A stretch of 64,000 bases of DNA from an uncultured Chryseobacterium sp. (GTDB taxonomy: Bacteria; Bacteroidota; Bacteroidia; Flavobacteriales; Weeksellaceae), in the NCBI GenBank assembly GCA_913774355.1, contig CAJYGB010000013.1, positions 1 through 64,000 on the forward strand, written 5' to 3'. Under the pieces are notes generated by a model. That model saw only the letters and a program-made list of their open reading frames with translations, made no database searches and was not told where the DNA came from. A program made the position numbers and the translations under genes. Shown one piece after another: positions 1 to 7,619 of the stretch (position 1 is the first letter of the stretch; every line of letters starts with the position of its first letter).

Positions 1-70
1 TTCGTTCTTTGCTTAGCTCAACAGCTTTGGTTTTAAAAGCAGGATCGTAGATTTTTCGCTCACGTTTCAT
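1..70 (-). mobile_element. IS3-family transposase OrfA, N-terminal end only
   Basis: Reading the minus strand from the ATG at position 70 gives 23 residues beginning MKRERKIYDPAFKTKAVEL, running off the window edge. This resembles the N-terminal start of the helix-turn-helix OrfA protein of IS3-family elements (family knowledge). The rest of the element lies outside the window, so it cannot be judged intact or broken. It borders a region of decayed genes, which fits an accessory region shaped by insertion. Confidence 0.6.
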
Positions 71-150
71 AGGTTAAAATTAAGGTTTTATGCTTAACTT
101 TAACTGGAAGCTAAATTAGTACATCCACTATTTTGGTTTTAAAAAATAAT

Positions 151-609
151 ATGCTTTCTTTTAGTAGAATTTATAGTTTTCTTATAGGATATTATAATAC
201 TTTATTCATAACTAATGATAGTGAAATGGTATTGTATCATCAATTTAACTATGATGAAACAAAGAGTGAAATAGGCATTTATCTTTCTGAAGAAGAAAAA
301 GTGATTAGTCACTTTGATGCGCCGGAACCCATAGATCGTGTTAATTTTTATACTAATTTAATAGACACTTATAACACAGGAGCATACAGTAACATAAAAG
401 GTTGTCTGATAGCAGATAAAATTGTGTTGTGTTATCAGCATATGCTGTATGTATTTGATTACGAAGGTAAGGTACTAAGAACAAGGCCAGCTAAAGAGAA
501 CAGCAGATATTGGGGATTGGAAAAACTAAACGAAAACCAAGTCCTTATAGCTGAACTAGATCCCGATGATCCAGAGAAAATGTTTGTTTTTGAATATGAT
601 ATATTGTAA
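151..609 (+). CDS. hypothetical protein
   Basis: Not recognised. An ATG at 151 is preferred over the in-frame TTG at 133; the frame is closed by a TAA at 112. The product is about 152 residues and acidic, without signal peptide or clear membrane segment. The C-terminal half has a beta-strand-like alternation (MLYVFDYEGKVLRTRPAKEN), as in small WD/YxD-type repeats or immunity proteins. It is AT-rich compared with the genes beyond 7 kb. It lies between an IS3 stub and a decayed toxin-like remnant, so an immunity role is possible, but this is inference from position only. It may also be the 3' end of a gene cut by the insertion element. Confidence 0.55.
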   Translation: MLSFSRIYSFLIGYYNTLFITNDSEMVLYHQFNYDETKSEIGIYLSEEEKVISHFDAPEPIDRVNFYTNLIDTYNTGAYSNIKGCLIADKIVLCYQHMLYVFDYEGKVLRTRPAKENSRYWGLEKLNENQVLIAELDPDDPEKMFVFEYDIL

Positions 610-615
610 AAATAA

Positions 616-876
616 AACATTGCCAGCGGAAATGTAGATGTAGTAGCCAAAGCGATTGAAAATGCCTTGGGAAGAGCTGTTCCTGTGCTGATTGGCTTTT
701 TAGCTGCATTGCTGAATCTTGGTGAACTGACGGATAAGTTTTTGGGAGTAATCCGGAAAATCAGGCAGCGTATTGAGAATGCCATTGTGAAGTTCTGGAA
801 TTTTGTGAAGGGAAGGCGAAAGGATTGCTTGGGAAGATTACAGTGGCCGGTTTATAGAACTTTGGGGAAAATTTAA
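616..876 (+). pseudogene. remnant of a large eCIS/polymorphic-toxin-like protein
   Basis: An open frame of 87 codons with no ATG near its beginning, preceded by an in-frame TAA at 613. It reads as an internal piece of a larger protein: NIASGNVDVVAKAIENAL, then GRAVPVLIGFLAALLNLGEL, then DKFLGVIRKIRQRIENAIVK. From memory, this hydrophobic 'VIGFLA-LLGLG-L-DK--G-I-KIR-PI' module occurs just before the toxin domain in large DUF4157-type (eCIS core) and related polymorphic toxins of Bacteroidota. The residues after WNFVKGRR look out of frame or replaced. The N-terminal bulk and toxin tip are missing, so it is called a fragment. The AAA+ ATPase and fibre genes downstream support an injection-system context. 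Confidence 0.5.
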
Positions 877-881
877 CTTCA

Positions 882-1027
882 ATGTTTATTGATGACAGTA
901 AAATAAAATACTATGAGAATATGGAGCTGATCTATACCATAAAAATAATTATTGAATTTCTGTTAATAAATTATTAGAAATGCCAAAGAATGAATCAGTA
1001 AGACATTTATTTCCTCTTAAAAAATAA
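882..1027 (+). pseudogene. short frameshifted coding remnant
   Basis: Two overlapping frames read as one short protein broken by a shift. The first runs from the ATG at 882 (MFIDDSKIKYYENMELIYTI...) to a TAG at 975. The second continues in another frame through 'NKLLEMPKNESVRHLFPLKK' to a TAA at 1025. Function unknown. An immunity-type partner of the preceding toxin remnant is possible, but this is inference from adjacency only. Confidence 0.3.
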
Positions 1028-1044
1028 CCCTTTGAAAAAATTAT

Positions 1045-1078
1045 AAAAGGCTATCTCAGATAATTAGATGGCTTTTTT
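1045..1078 (+). terminator. intrinsic terminator
   Basis: A 12-bp stem (AAAAGGCTATCT with AGATGGCTTTTT, allowing two G-U pairs) closes a 9-nt loop and ends in a T run. It follows the decayed toxin-like remnants and separates them from the fibre genes. Confidence 0.7.
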
Positions 1079-1203
1079 AATTTAGGACTAGAAAAATTAA
1101 CATACTTAAAAAAAACTGGAGTTATAGTCCGGGTTTCTTTGTTCAGGTAAACATACAATCAGGCTTTTTACAATTTTGATATTTTTCATTACAGGACACA
1201 GTA

Positions 1204-1417
1204 AATATTCTGTTGGGCAAAAATCTAGCTACGCATCCGGACAGGTTTCCATAAGCTGCTGCAACTACTGAATGCAGCAGGCAAAAAGCTTGGGTAAGAA
1301 CGGAAAAAAGATGAATTTTGAACGCTGAAATTAAGTGTTTAGTCATCTGATTATGAAACCGTAAGAATTGCTGAAGCTACTGAAAAAATTTTGGAAACTT
1401 TTACAGAATTCGAGTAA
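1204..1417 (+). other. non-coding gap with coding debris
   Basis: The stretch from 1079 to 1499 has no convincing gene. Short open pieces look like decayed protein sequence: NILLGKNLATHPDRFP ending at a TAA at 1252, and DYETVRIAEATEKILETFTE ending at a TAA at 1415. I do not recognise the parent gene or genes. A minus-strand frame across 1143-1346 has unlikely composition and is not called. Confidence 0.25.
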
Positions 1418-1499
1418 ATGATTTAAAACTATTGCGTGCGCAGAAAAAGGGTTTCAGAATAAGCATGCGTAAACATAAAGATTTAAAATATAAAGGTAT

Positions 1500-3365
1500 A
1501 TGGAAAACAACAAATTATCAACAAGAGAGGAGCTGAAAACCTATTTTGAAACAGACAAACATCCTACGCAGGGCCAGTTTGGGGAGCTGATAGATTCCTA
1601 TTGGCATAAACAGGATAATATTCCAAGAGAAAAAATCGAAGATCTGGAAGGCTTATCATTAAAATATGATCTGAAATGGTCTCCCACCGACCGTAAACTT
1701 TCATTGTCAGACTCCAAAGGTAAGCTGGTTTCGGAGATTTCCTTACAGACGTTAGATGATGAAGGTACGGATTTGAGGTACAACACGGAAACCGCTTCAT
1801 TAGAACTTTTTAATGTCGATAATAAGCTGCTGGACAGTATTCCGGTAGCAGACTTCGTGAAAAATGTGGGTGTACAGTTATCACTGAATGCTAATAGCTT
1901 ACAGTTAAAGGACAGCCGGGGTAGCGTACTATCGGGTATTGCCTTTACCGTGTCCAACATTGGCGGTCTGCAGGCATTGCTGGATAATAAAGTGGATAAA
2001 ACAGTAACCCTCAATACGGCTTATCCCCTGCAGGGCGGAGGCAATTTGCAGTCTGATAAATCATTGAGTATTTTACAGGCCAATACAAATACCTCCGGAT
2101 ATCTCAGCAATACAGACTGGAATACATTTAACAACAAGTTTGATAAACCCGCCCTCACAGCCAACTATCTTGGAAGATGGAGCGGCTCCGCATTTACCAA
2201 CAGCATCCTTCAGGATAACGGTACAAGCTTGGGAATTGGAAGCAATAATTACAGCAATATTGTATGGTCTGTAGATTCTACCAGTAAAGCAGCTCTTATT
2301 GCACCGAGAATGACCCAGGCACAGCGACTTTCTATCATATTGGGGACGGCACAGACCGGTGCGATGGTCTATCAGACGGACGGTTCTGCGGGATATTATT
2401 TATGGAACGGAAGTTCATGGCAGTCTTTAGGCGGAGCCAATATCGCTACGGCAGACTTAACGAATATCCAGGCAAGGGCTTTTACCCAGAATGCGAATTT
2501 TACCTGGGATACCTCTGGAAACCCCTATTATTTAAAAGGTTTAAAGGATACAGGAAGCGATTTTACCAATTATCCTAAAGTACTCAGGGTAGATCCCAAC
2601 ACAAAACAGGTCGTAGAAGGGGATGCTTTAGTAGTCTCAATCCCGGATACCTTACCGAATCCCGCTACCCCTACGTCACAAACCTTAAATATCGTTCACA
2701 CTTACACAAACAGTCCGACGGCATTGGATACCAATGTGGAGGATTTAAACAGATTTATTATGAATATTGGAAATTTAGAATTTACGAGTTTAACCGTAAA
2801 AGATTGGAATTTAGTAAATGCATCTAAAAATACGGCAGCTACCTTAACGGCCGGTGGAGGAGTATCTTTAAAATGTAGCGATGTTACTGCTTTTGATAAT
2901 GGAGAAGTTATGGCTTGCGCCTATCCCAATTTAGTACTTCCGGGAAATAAAAATTGGGTATTTATAATTGGAGGATCAGTCGGAGCGGATGTTTCTTATC
3001 AGAATGTAGGTGCAATAGGTATTACTGAAAGCTCTGCTAAATCCAATGTAGGAGTTTTAAATGGCTTTATGTCTTCCTATTCAAGTGGGTGGGGCTACAA
3101 CAGTGTTAATTTTATTCCTTTATATATGGATTCTACTCCGGGAAATCAAAGAATTAATACATCTGCATCTGCTCAATGTATTTTTACAAAGGTAGGAAGT
3201 ATATTAAATATTACCGTAAGGGCAGGAAATGAATGTAAGACATTCAATACAGATGTAACAGGAGTAAACTCATTCAAACCTTTATGTTCGCTGATTAGAA
3301 GTCTTTACAACAATAACCATAATAATTGTATAACAGATTTCGGAAAATATTGGATTGAGCCTTAA
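1500..3365 (+). CDS. tail-fibre-like / receptor-binding structural protein
   Basis: A 621-residue fibre-like protein. Residues 1-45 (MENNKLSTREELKTYFETDK...) form a module shared with the next gene and probably anchor it to a common structure. The centre has low-complexity, beta-rich segments typical of Bacteroidota tail fibres, including GYLSNTDWNTFNNKF and MTQAQRLSIILGTAQTGAMV followed by YQTDGSAGYYLWNGSSWQSL. The C-terminal ~170 residues form a distinct globular part rich in Asn/Ser, likely the receptor-contact domain. No signal peptide is visible. The ATG at 1500 is preferred because the shared module begins there. A phage tail, eCIS or surface fibre are all possible; the AAA+ ATPase downstream favours a contractile-injection context (inference). 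Confidence 0.7.
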   Translation: MENNKLSTREELKTYFETDKHPTQGQFGELIDSYWHKQDNIPREKIEDLEGLSLKYDLKWSPTDRKLSLSDSKGKLVSEISLQTLDDEGTDLRYNTETASLELFNVDNKLLDSIPVADFVKNVGVQLSLNANSLQLKDSRGSVLSGIAFTVSNIGGLQALLDNKVDKTVTLNTAYPLQGGGNLQSDKSLSILQANTNTSGYLSNTDWNTFNNKFDKPALTANYLGRWSGSAFTNSILQDNGTSLGIGSNNYSNIVWSVDSTSKAALIAPRMTQAQRLSIILGTAQTGAMVYQTDGSAGYYLWNGSSWQSLGGANIATADLTNIQARAFTQNANFTWDTSGNPYYLKGLKDTGSDFTNYPKVLRVDPNTKQVVEGDALVVSIPDTLPNPATPTSQTLNIVHTYTNSPTALDTNVEDLNRFIMNIGNLEFTSLTVKDWNLVNASKNTAATLTAGGGVSLKCSDVTAFDNGEVMACAYPNLVLPGNKNWVFIIGGSVGADVSYQNVGAIGITESSAKSNVGVLNGFMSSYSSGWGYNSVNFIPLYMDSTPGNQRINTSASAQCIFTKVGSILNITVRAGNECKTFNTDVTGVNSFKPLCSLIRSLYNNNHNNCITDFGKYWIEP

Positions 3366-3411
3366 AACATACTATTAAAATTGTAAAAATTAAAACAAAA
3401 ATATAACCTCT

Positions 3412-4251
3412 ATGGAAAACAACAAATTACCCACACGGGAGGAACTGAAAACCTATTTCGAAACCGATAAAGTCCCTACCCAGAATCAGTTTGCGGCAGT
3501 TATCGATGCCTTAAAACATAAAGACGATATCCCGACCAATAGAGAAGTCGCAATTCTAGCCAACAGCTTGGCATCAATCAATAATACATACATTAATTAT
3601 AATGGATATAATCTCGATAGAAAATTCTTGATTTCATTAGGATCAAAAGGTGAAAAGGAAGAAATAGTTAATGTAGAAAATTATAATGGATCTCAACAAA
3701 AAAAATATTTTTTAGGCAGTGCTCCGTATACGGTTAAAGTCATAGATTTTCCAAATGACGGATTGGCAGAAGGAGAATACTATTATCTGACTTTTGCTGT
3801 TGACCAGAAGACCGTCGTGAATAAGTTATTTGGAAACAATCTTCCGGTAATTCCTGCTGATTTTGAGTTGGCAAACTCTGATGCCAAATGGTTTTCTCTT
3901 CAGATAAACCGACAATATATAGGACGAACGATAAATATTATAAAAACAAATATTAAGTTTATTAATAATACCGGGGAAAATATTCAATATAAGGCCGACG
4001 GAAGTTATATTTTTTACCAATACACAGCAAAAGATTTGGATGTTAATCTTTATGATGTATGGGATTATTTAAACTTTTATTATAAGGCAGACCTTAGAAA
4101 AAGTAATAAAAATGTACAGTGTAGCATTTATAATGCGGAAAATAATAGTCTTTTAACGACCAGTTATATGTACGCCGGACAGAATAGTGAAACTTGGGGT
4201 AACCAAACGTATGGAATAAGAAATTTAAGAATCGAATGTAATTATTTTTAA
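3412..4251 (+). CDS. second fibre-like protein with the same N-terminal module
   Basis: 279 residues. Residues 1-40 (MENNKLPTREELKTYFETDK) are nearly identical to the preceding fibre-like protein at protein and DNA level, after which the two diverge completely. The remainder is a predicted beta-rich domain, rich in Tyr and Asn, of unknown family. The arrangement (constant anchor plus variable tip, 46 bp apart) suggests alternative adhesin or tip proteins attached to the same particle. The second half is more AT-rich than the first. No signal peptide or membrane segment is visible. Confidence 0.65.
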   Translation: MENNKLPTREELKTYFETDKVPTQNQFAAVIDALKHKDDIPTNREVAILANSLASINNTYINYNGYNLDRKFLISLGSKGEKEEIVNVENYNGSQQKKYFLGSAPYTVKVIDFPNDGLAEGEYYYLTFAVDQKTVVNKLFGNNLPVIPADFELANSDAKWFSLQINRQYIGRTINIIKTNIKFINNTGENIQYKADGSYIFYQYTAKDLDVNLYDVWDYLNFYYKADLRKSNKNVQCSIYNAENNSLLTTSYMYAGQNSETWGNQTYGIRNLRIECNYF

Positions 4252-4262
4252 AAAGAAGAACA

Positions 4263-4859
4263 ATGCAACTAAAAATATTTGAATTGAATCAACATCTCAG
4301 GACGCTTACTCCTCTTGAAGTAATGGCGACCGATATCACCATTCTCAACGGAATCGTAAAAGGCGAACCCGTTTATAAAAAAGGGAAGAAAATAAGTGCA
4401 GGCTATTTTCTGGATAAAAAACAGACCATACTTGCTATCGAGAAAACCTTTTCTGATGAATTGGATGAAAATGGTTATTTAACCGGCTCGAACATACTTA
4501 TCAAATGGTTTGATGTCCATGGAAATCCCGTATTGACCAAGCCCGTTTTTGTGCCGTTCTCCATTGCAGAAAGTGCCGAAATGATCACCAAAAGACGGAA
4601 ACGGGTAATTAATTATCTGCAGGAAGCAGGTATAAGGTTCGGCGTAAAGCAGTACATCGATTTTCTCTTCAATTACTATTCTGGCTATCAGAAATCAGGA
4701 GTGATCAAAAATCTTGTCAACAGCTTTATTGAAAACGGTTCAGCCGAACTGCAGCAGGCAGTGATCAGTGAAGACAATCCGGAAGTATTGCAGATCCTTA
4801 ATCATACATTACCGAATGGAGAAACCATGAAAGATTCGCTTCTTTACCAGATTACATAA
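4263..4859 (+). CDS. conserved-looking hypothetical protein of the fibre/ATPase cluster
   Basis: 198 residues, family not recognised. The N-terminal half reads as a small beta-rich domain (residues 20-90, including GEPVYKKGKKISAGYFLDKK). The C-terminal half is helical (ESAEMITKRRKRVINYLQEA...). It has no signal peptide or transmembrane segment. It starts 11 bp after the fibre gene and ends 14 bp before the AAA+ ATPase, so it is probably co-transcribed with both. An assembly chaperone or tail-completion role would fit the position, but nothing in the sequence proves it. Confidence 0.6.
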   Translation: MQLKIFELNQHLRTLTPLEVMATDITILNGIVKGEPVYKKGKKISAGYFLDKKQTILAIEKTFSDELDENGYLTGSNILIKWFDVHGNPVLTKPVFVPFSIAESAEMITKRRKRVINYLQEAGIRFGVKQYIDFLFNYYSGYQKSGVIKNLVNSFIENGSAELQQAVISEDNPEVLQILNHTLPNGETMKDSLLYQIT

Positions 4860-4873
4860 AAATAAGCAAAACA

Positions 4874-6187
4874 ATGGCCTCAGAACAATTACAAAAACTC
4901 TTTACCCATCTGGAAGATGTCATTATATGGCGTATAGGTAACCCTTCGGAAGATTTTACCGGAATGCCTGCATTCAGCATCAGCTATTACGAAGGTTTTC
5001 CTTTGGGAAATTACATTTCAGAAAAAAAACTTACCCATCAGGAAGTCATCATTCTCCTCGCTGCTTTGTTGCCACGGCTGGATCCGTCGTTATTAAAACG
5101 TATTTATAAGGAATATTCCGACAGTCCGCTGTTTGATTTCTGTTCCCTCAATGATAACGGAAGGCTTTTTTACCCGACCATTCAGGCAGTTCAGTATATT
5201 TTAGGTGGTGAAAGCATATCGGAGCGTTTAAAAGCACTGGACTATTTCAATCCGGATTCCACATTGATCAAACGGGAAGTGGTTGTTTTTTCAGGCTCAG
5301 GCCACGAATACCTCCCAACCAACAGCCTCATCAGCGTTCATCAGGAATTTTTCAACACTGTCATTTTAGGATGGGAGCTGCTGCCGAAGATGAGTGGCGA
5401 CTTTCCGGCAGAACAGCTGCATACCGGCCGTTCCTGGAATGATCTCATATTGCCTCAGGATACTTTGGAAGAACTTCAGGCTATCGAATCCTGGTATACG
5501 AGCAGCCGGATCCTTATGGAAGATTGGGATATGCAGAAAAAACTTAAGCCAGGCTTCCGGGTATTGTTTTATGGAGATCCCGGCACCGGAAAAACCCTTG
5601 CAGCCAGTCTTTTAGGGAAATATACCGGGCGTCCGGTATTCAGGGTCGATGTTTCGATGCTGGTTTCCAAGTATATCGGTGAAACGGAAAAGCAACTTTC
5701 TAAATTATTCGATAAAGCTGAAAATAAAAACTGGATCCTCTTCTTTGATGAGGCAGATGCTATCTTTGGGAAACGTACCAATGTACGGGATGCTCATGAT
5801 AAATATGCCAATCAGGAGGTATCTTATTTGCTGCAGCGGATCGAAACTTTTTCCGGACTGATTATTCTCGCCTCCAACTTTAAAAACAATATGGACCAGG
5901 CCTTCAGCAGGCGCTTTCACAGTTGTATCAAATTCAGCAATCCGAAACATGAGGAGCGGCTGCGTATCTGGCAGCAGAATCTGCCTGTGCAGTTGCATCT
6001 GGAAGATATCAATCTGGAACAGATCGCTAAAAGATACGAACTTACCGGTTCAAACATTATGAATGTAATACAGGATGTCAGCTTAAAAGCCATCTCATCT
6101 GAAAAACAGGATTACAAAGTTAATATCGACATGTTGCTCGAAAGCATCAAAAAAGAGTATATAAAAGAAGACAAAATATTGACATAA
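4874..6187 (+). CDS. AAA+ ATPase, eCIS-associated type
   Basis: 437 residues. The N-terminal ~200 residues have no recognised fold; the C-terminal half is one AAA+ module. Walker A is GDPGTGKT near residue 233, Walker B is ILFFDEADAIFGKR near residue 288, and the second region of homology holds an arginine pair in AFSRRFHSCIKF. This classical-clade ATPase resembles those associated with contractile injection systems and R-type tail loci (Afp15-like, family knowledge), thought to act in particle assembly or release. It is the last gene of the run from 1500, and a terminator follows. Other classic AAA ATPases (proteasome- or FtsH-like) are excluded by the missing partner domains. Confidence 0.7.
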   Translation: MASEQLQKLFTHLEDVIIWRIGNPSEDFTGMPAFSISYYEGFPLGNYISEKKLTHQEVIILLAALLPRLDPSLLKRIYKEYSDSPLFDFCSLNDNGRLFYPTIQAVQYILGGESISERLKALDYFNPDSTLIKREVVVFSGSGHEYLPTNSLISVHQEFFNTVILGWELLPKMSGDFPAEQLHTGRSWNDLILPQDTLEELQAIESWYTSSRILMEDWDMQKKLKPGFRVLFYGDPGTGKTLAASLLGKYTGRPVFRVDVSMLVSKYIGETEKQLSKLFDKAENKNWILFFDEADAIFGKRTNVRDAHDKYANQEVSYLLQRIETFSGLIILASNFKNNMDQAFSRRFHSCIKFSNPKHEERLRIWQQNLPVQLHLEDINLEQIAKRYELTGSNIMNVIQDVSLKAISSEKQDYKVNIDMLLESIKKEYIKEDKILT

Positions 6188-6232
6188 ATTCAATATTCCC
6201 TGATACCCAATCATTAACCAATACCAGACTTT

Positions 6233-6260
6233 AACAGCATCATTTCAATGCTGTTTTTTT
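6233..6260 (+). terminator. intrinsic terminator after the AAA+ gene
   Basis: AACAGCAT pairs with ATGCTGTT around a 7-nt loop and is followed by seven T residues. It closes the transcription unit that begins at 1500. Confidence 0.75.
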
Positions 6261-6411
6261 ATGGAATATTGAGAAAAACAATATTATTGAATTTATTCTC
6301 CGGATTAGTGAAATGAAAGTAAAGATTCAAGAGATAATAAAGGTTTTAAAGAATTTCCTTTAACTGAATAACAAATAATATCATTTCATATTAAAGATTA
6401 CCACTACTGTT

Positions 6412-6457
6412 GACAAAAAAACTTCCGGCATCCGGCTTTCCTTTTCCAGTCTCTCAA
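6412..6457 (-). repeat. interspersed repeat, family D
   Basis: Minus-strand reading gives a GGAAAAGGAAAGCCGGATGC then CGGAAGTTTTTTTGTC pattern. Related copies lie at 54796-54841 (-), 57955-58030 (+) and 61209-61272 (+). Confidence 0.45.
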
Positions 6458-7168
6458 TCAGCAGATCAACAGTAATCTGTACTCTCCGTCATTTTCAACC
6501 GGAGCCCTGTGAACACACGGTAAAACCTGCTGCTGCGGATGATCTACCGCCAGCCGCCAAAGATGGCCGGTTCCCAGGTTGGTAGGTTGAGCGCCGGGGT
6601 TCGGTTGATAATGAAGGTCGAAAAAGCATTCCTTTAGAAAATCTTCAAACTCGCTTTCCGGACCGTCGTGCAGCTCTTTCAGCTTTTCGCGGATCTCCGG
6701 AATCAGGATTTTCTGCGTTACCTTCGCATTCGGAATAATATCACTGGACGCGCCGTCATACGTGCATAAAAACGTATCGGTTCCGATGGACGAACGGTCT
6801 ACGTGATAAGAATATACATCAGTAGAAAAAAAATCTAGTTCTTCATCCCGTTCATAACACTTTAACAGATTAAGAGTGGGCAGAGCTCCAAAATCCGTCA
6901 ACAGCTGAAGGTCGCTCAGAATAATTTCCCTCGCAGTATTGCCTTGTTCTGAAAGCGACAATGCCAGAAGATCATTGATGGAAACTTCAGTGATGTTCTC
7001 TTTTAACGGAAGCTTGGATACAATTTCCTTAAAATCACCTTCAAGATCCCTTTGCCAGCAAAGCGCATTCACCCTTCCCTGGAATTCCGTACCCACCAGT
7101 TCGGAAAATCCGGAAACCACACCCACCTGCGAATTATCGGAAAATAAATTTTCGGAAAATGACTTCAT
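6458..7168 (-). CDS. DUF1826 domain-containing protein
   Basis: 236 residues matching the general layout of DUF1826: an early LCWQRDLEGDF segment, a central YSYHVDRSSIGTDTFLCTYD segment, and a C-terminal HLWRLAVDHPQQQVLPCVHR region ending in a short beta strand. The biochemical role is unknown; in other bacteria the family often sits near metal-homeostasis genes (family knowledge, not visible here). Cytoplasmic, no signal peptide. It stands alone, convergent with the AAA+ unit. Confidence 0.6.
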   Translation of the reverse strand: MKSFSENLFSDNSQVGVVSGFSELVGTEFQGRVNALCWQRDLEGDFKEIVSKLPLKENITEVSINDLLALSLSEQGNTAREIILSDLQLLTDFGALPTLNLLKCYERDEELDFFSTDVYSYHVDRSSIGTDTFLCTYDGASSDIIPNAKVTQKILIPEIREKLKELHDGPESEFEDFLKECFFDLHYQPNPGAQPTNLGTGHLWRLAVDHPQQQVLPCVHRAPVENDGEYRLLLIC

Positions 7169-7290
7169 GATTCAAAATTATCCGCAAAGATAATAAACAA
7201 CAGGTGGTTATCCATCATTTAAAATAACAGCATCATCACCATCGTAATCAACAGGATAAATCTATGAATTAAAAACACCCCATCAAGCTC

Positions 7291-7330
7291 CAAAGGGACG
7301 ACTTACCATAGAATCGGATGCAATCTGATG
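7291..7330 (+). repeat. REP-like palindromic repeat, family C, copy 1
   Basis: CCAAAGGGACGACTTACCAT followed by AGAATCGGATGCAATCTGAT, the last part forming a small hairpin (ATCGGAT/ATCTGAT). Copies lie at 7369-7413 and 21137-21176. Confidence 0.55.
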
Positions 7331-7368
7331 AATTCACATGAGATTATAAAACGTAAGAATACAAGCGC

Positions 7369-7413
7369 CAACGAGGCAACTTACCATAGAATCGGGCATA
7401 GCCCGATACATCA
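7369..7413 (+). repeat. REP-like palindromic repeat, family C, copy 2
   Basis: CAACGAGGCAACTTACCATA followed by GAATCGGGCATAGCCCGAT. The constant part CTTACCATAGAATCGG is shared with copy 1, while the hairpin arms have changed together (ATCGGGC/GCCCGAT). That compensating change suggests the hairpin itself is maintained. Confidence 0.55.
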
Positions 7414-7536
7414 GACACAAAAAGGTTGAGAGATAAATTGAAAAGAGAACAGGCAAAACCCAGAAAAACCATAACAAAAAACACAATAAACCGGGCCCGT
7501 CATCCTTCAATGAAAATCCGCATCTTTTACCACAGC

Positions 7537-7552
7537 TATGATTTCAGTCATA
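7537..7552. promoter_or_regulatory. TATGA-N6-TCATA inverted repeat upstream of fdhD
   Basis: A perfect 5-6-5 inverted repeat with the geometry of a Crp/Fnr-family site (consensus TGTGA-N6-TCACA). It is followed 8 bp later by TACATTTA, close to the Bacteroidota -7 element. It sits 68 bp before the fdhD start. A Crp/Fnr-type regulator is encoded at 44432 in this window, but no link is shown. Confidence 0.4.
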
Positions 7553-7619
7553 AAAATCGTACATTTACGTCTGTGGTATTAAGATTGATGATAAAATACC
7601 ATCCGAAATCCTAAAAAAT

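Noticed and set aside
1143..1346. 67-codon minus-strand frame
   Set aside because: Cys-rich, without domain features, and plus-strand coding debris occupies the same stretch; treated as a chance frame.
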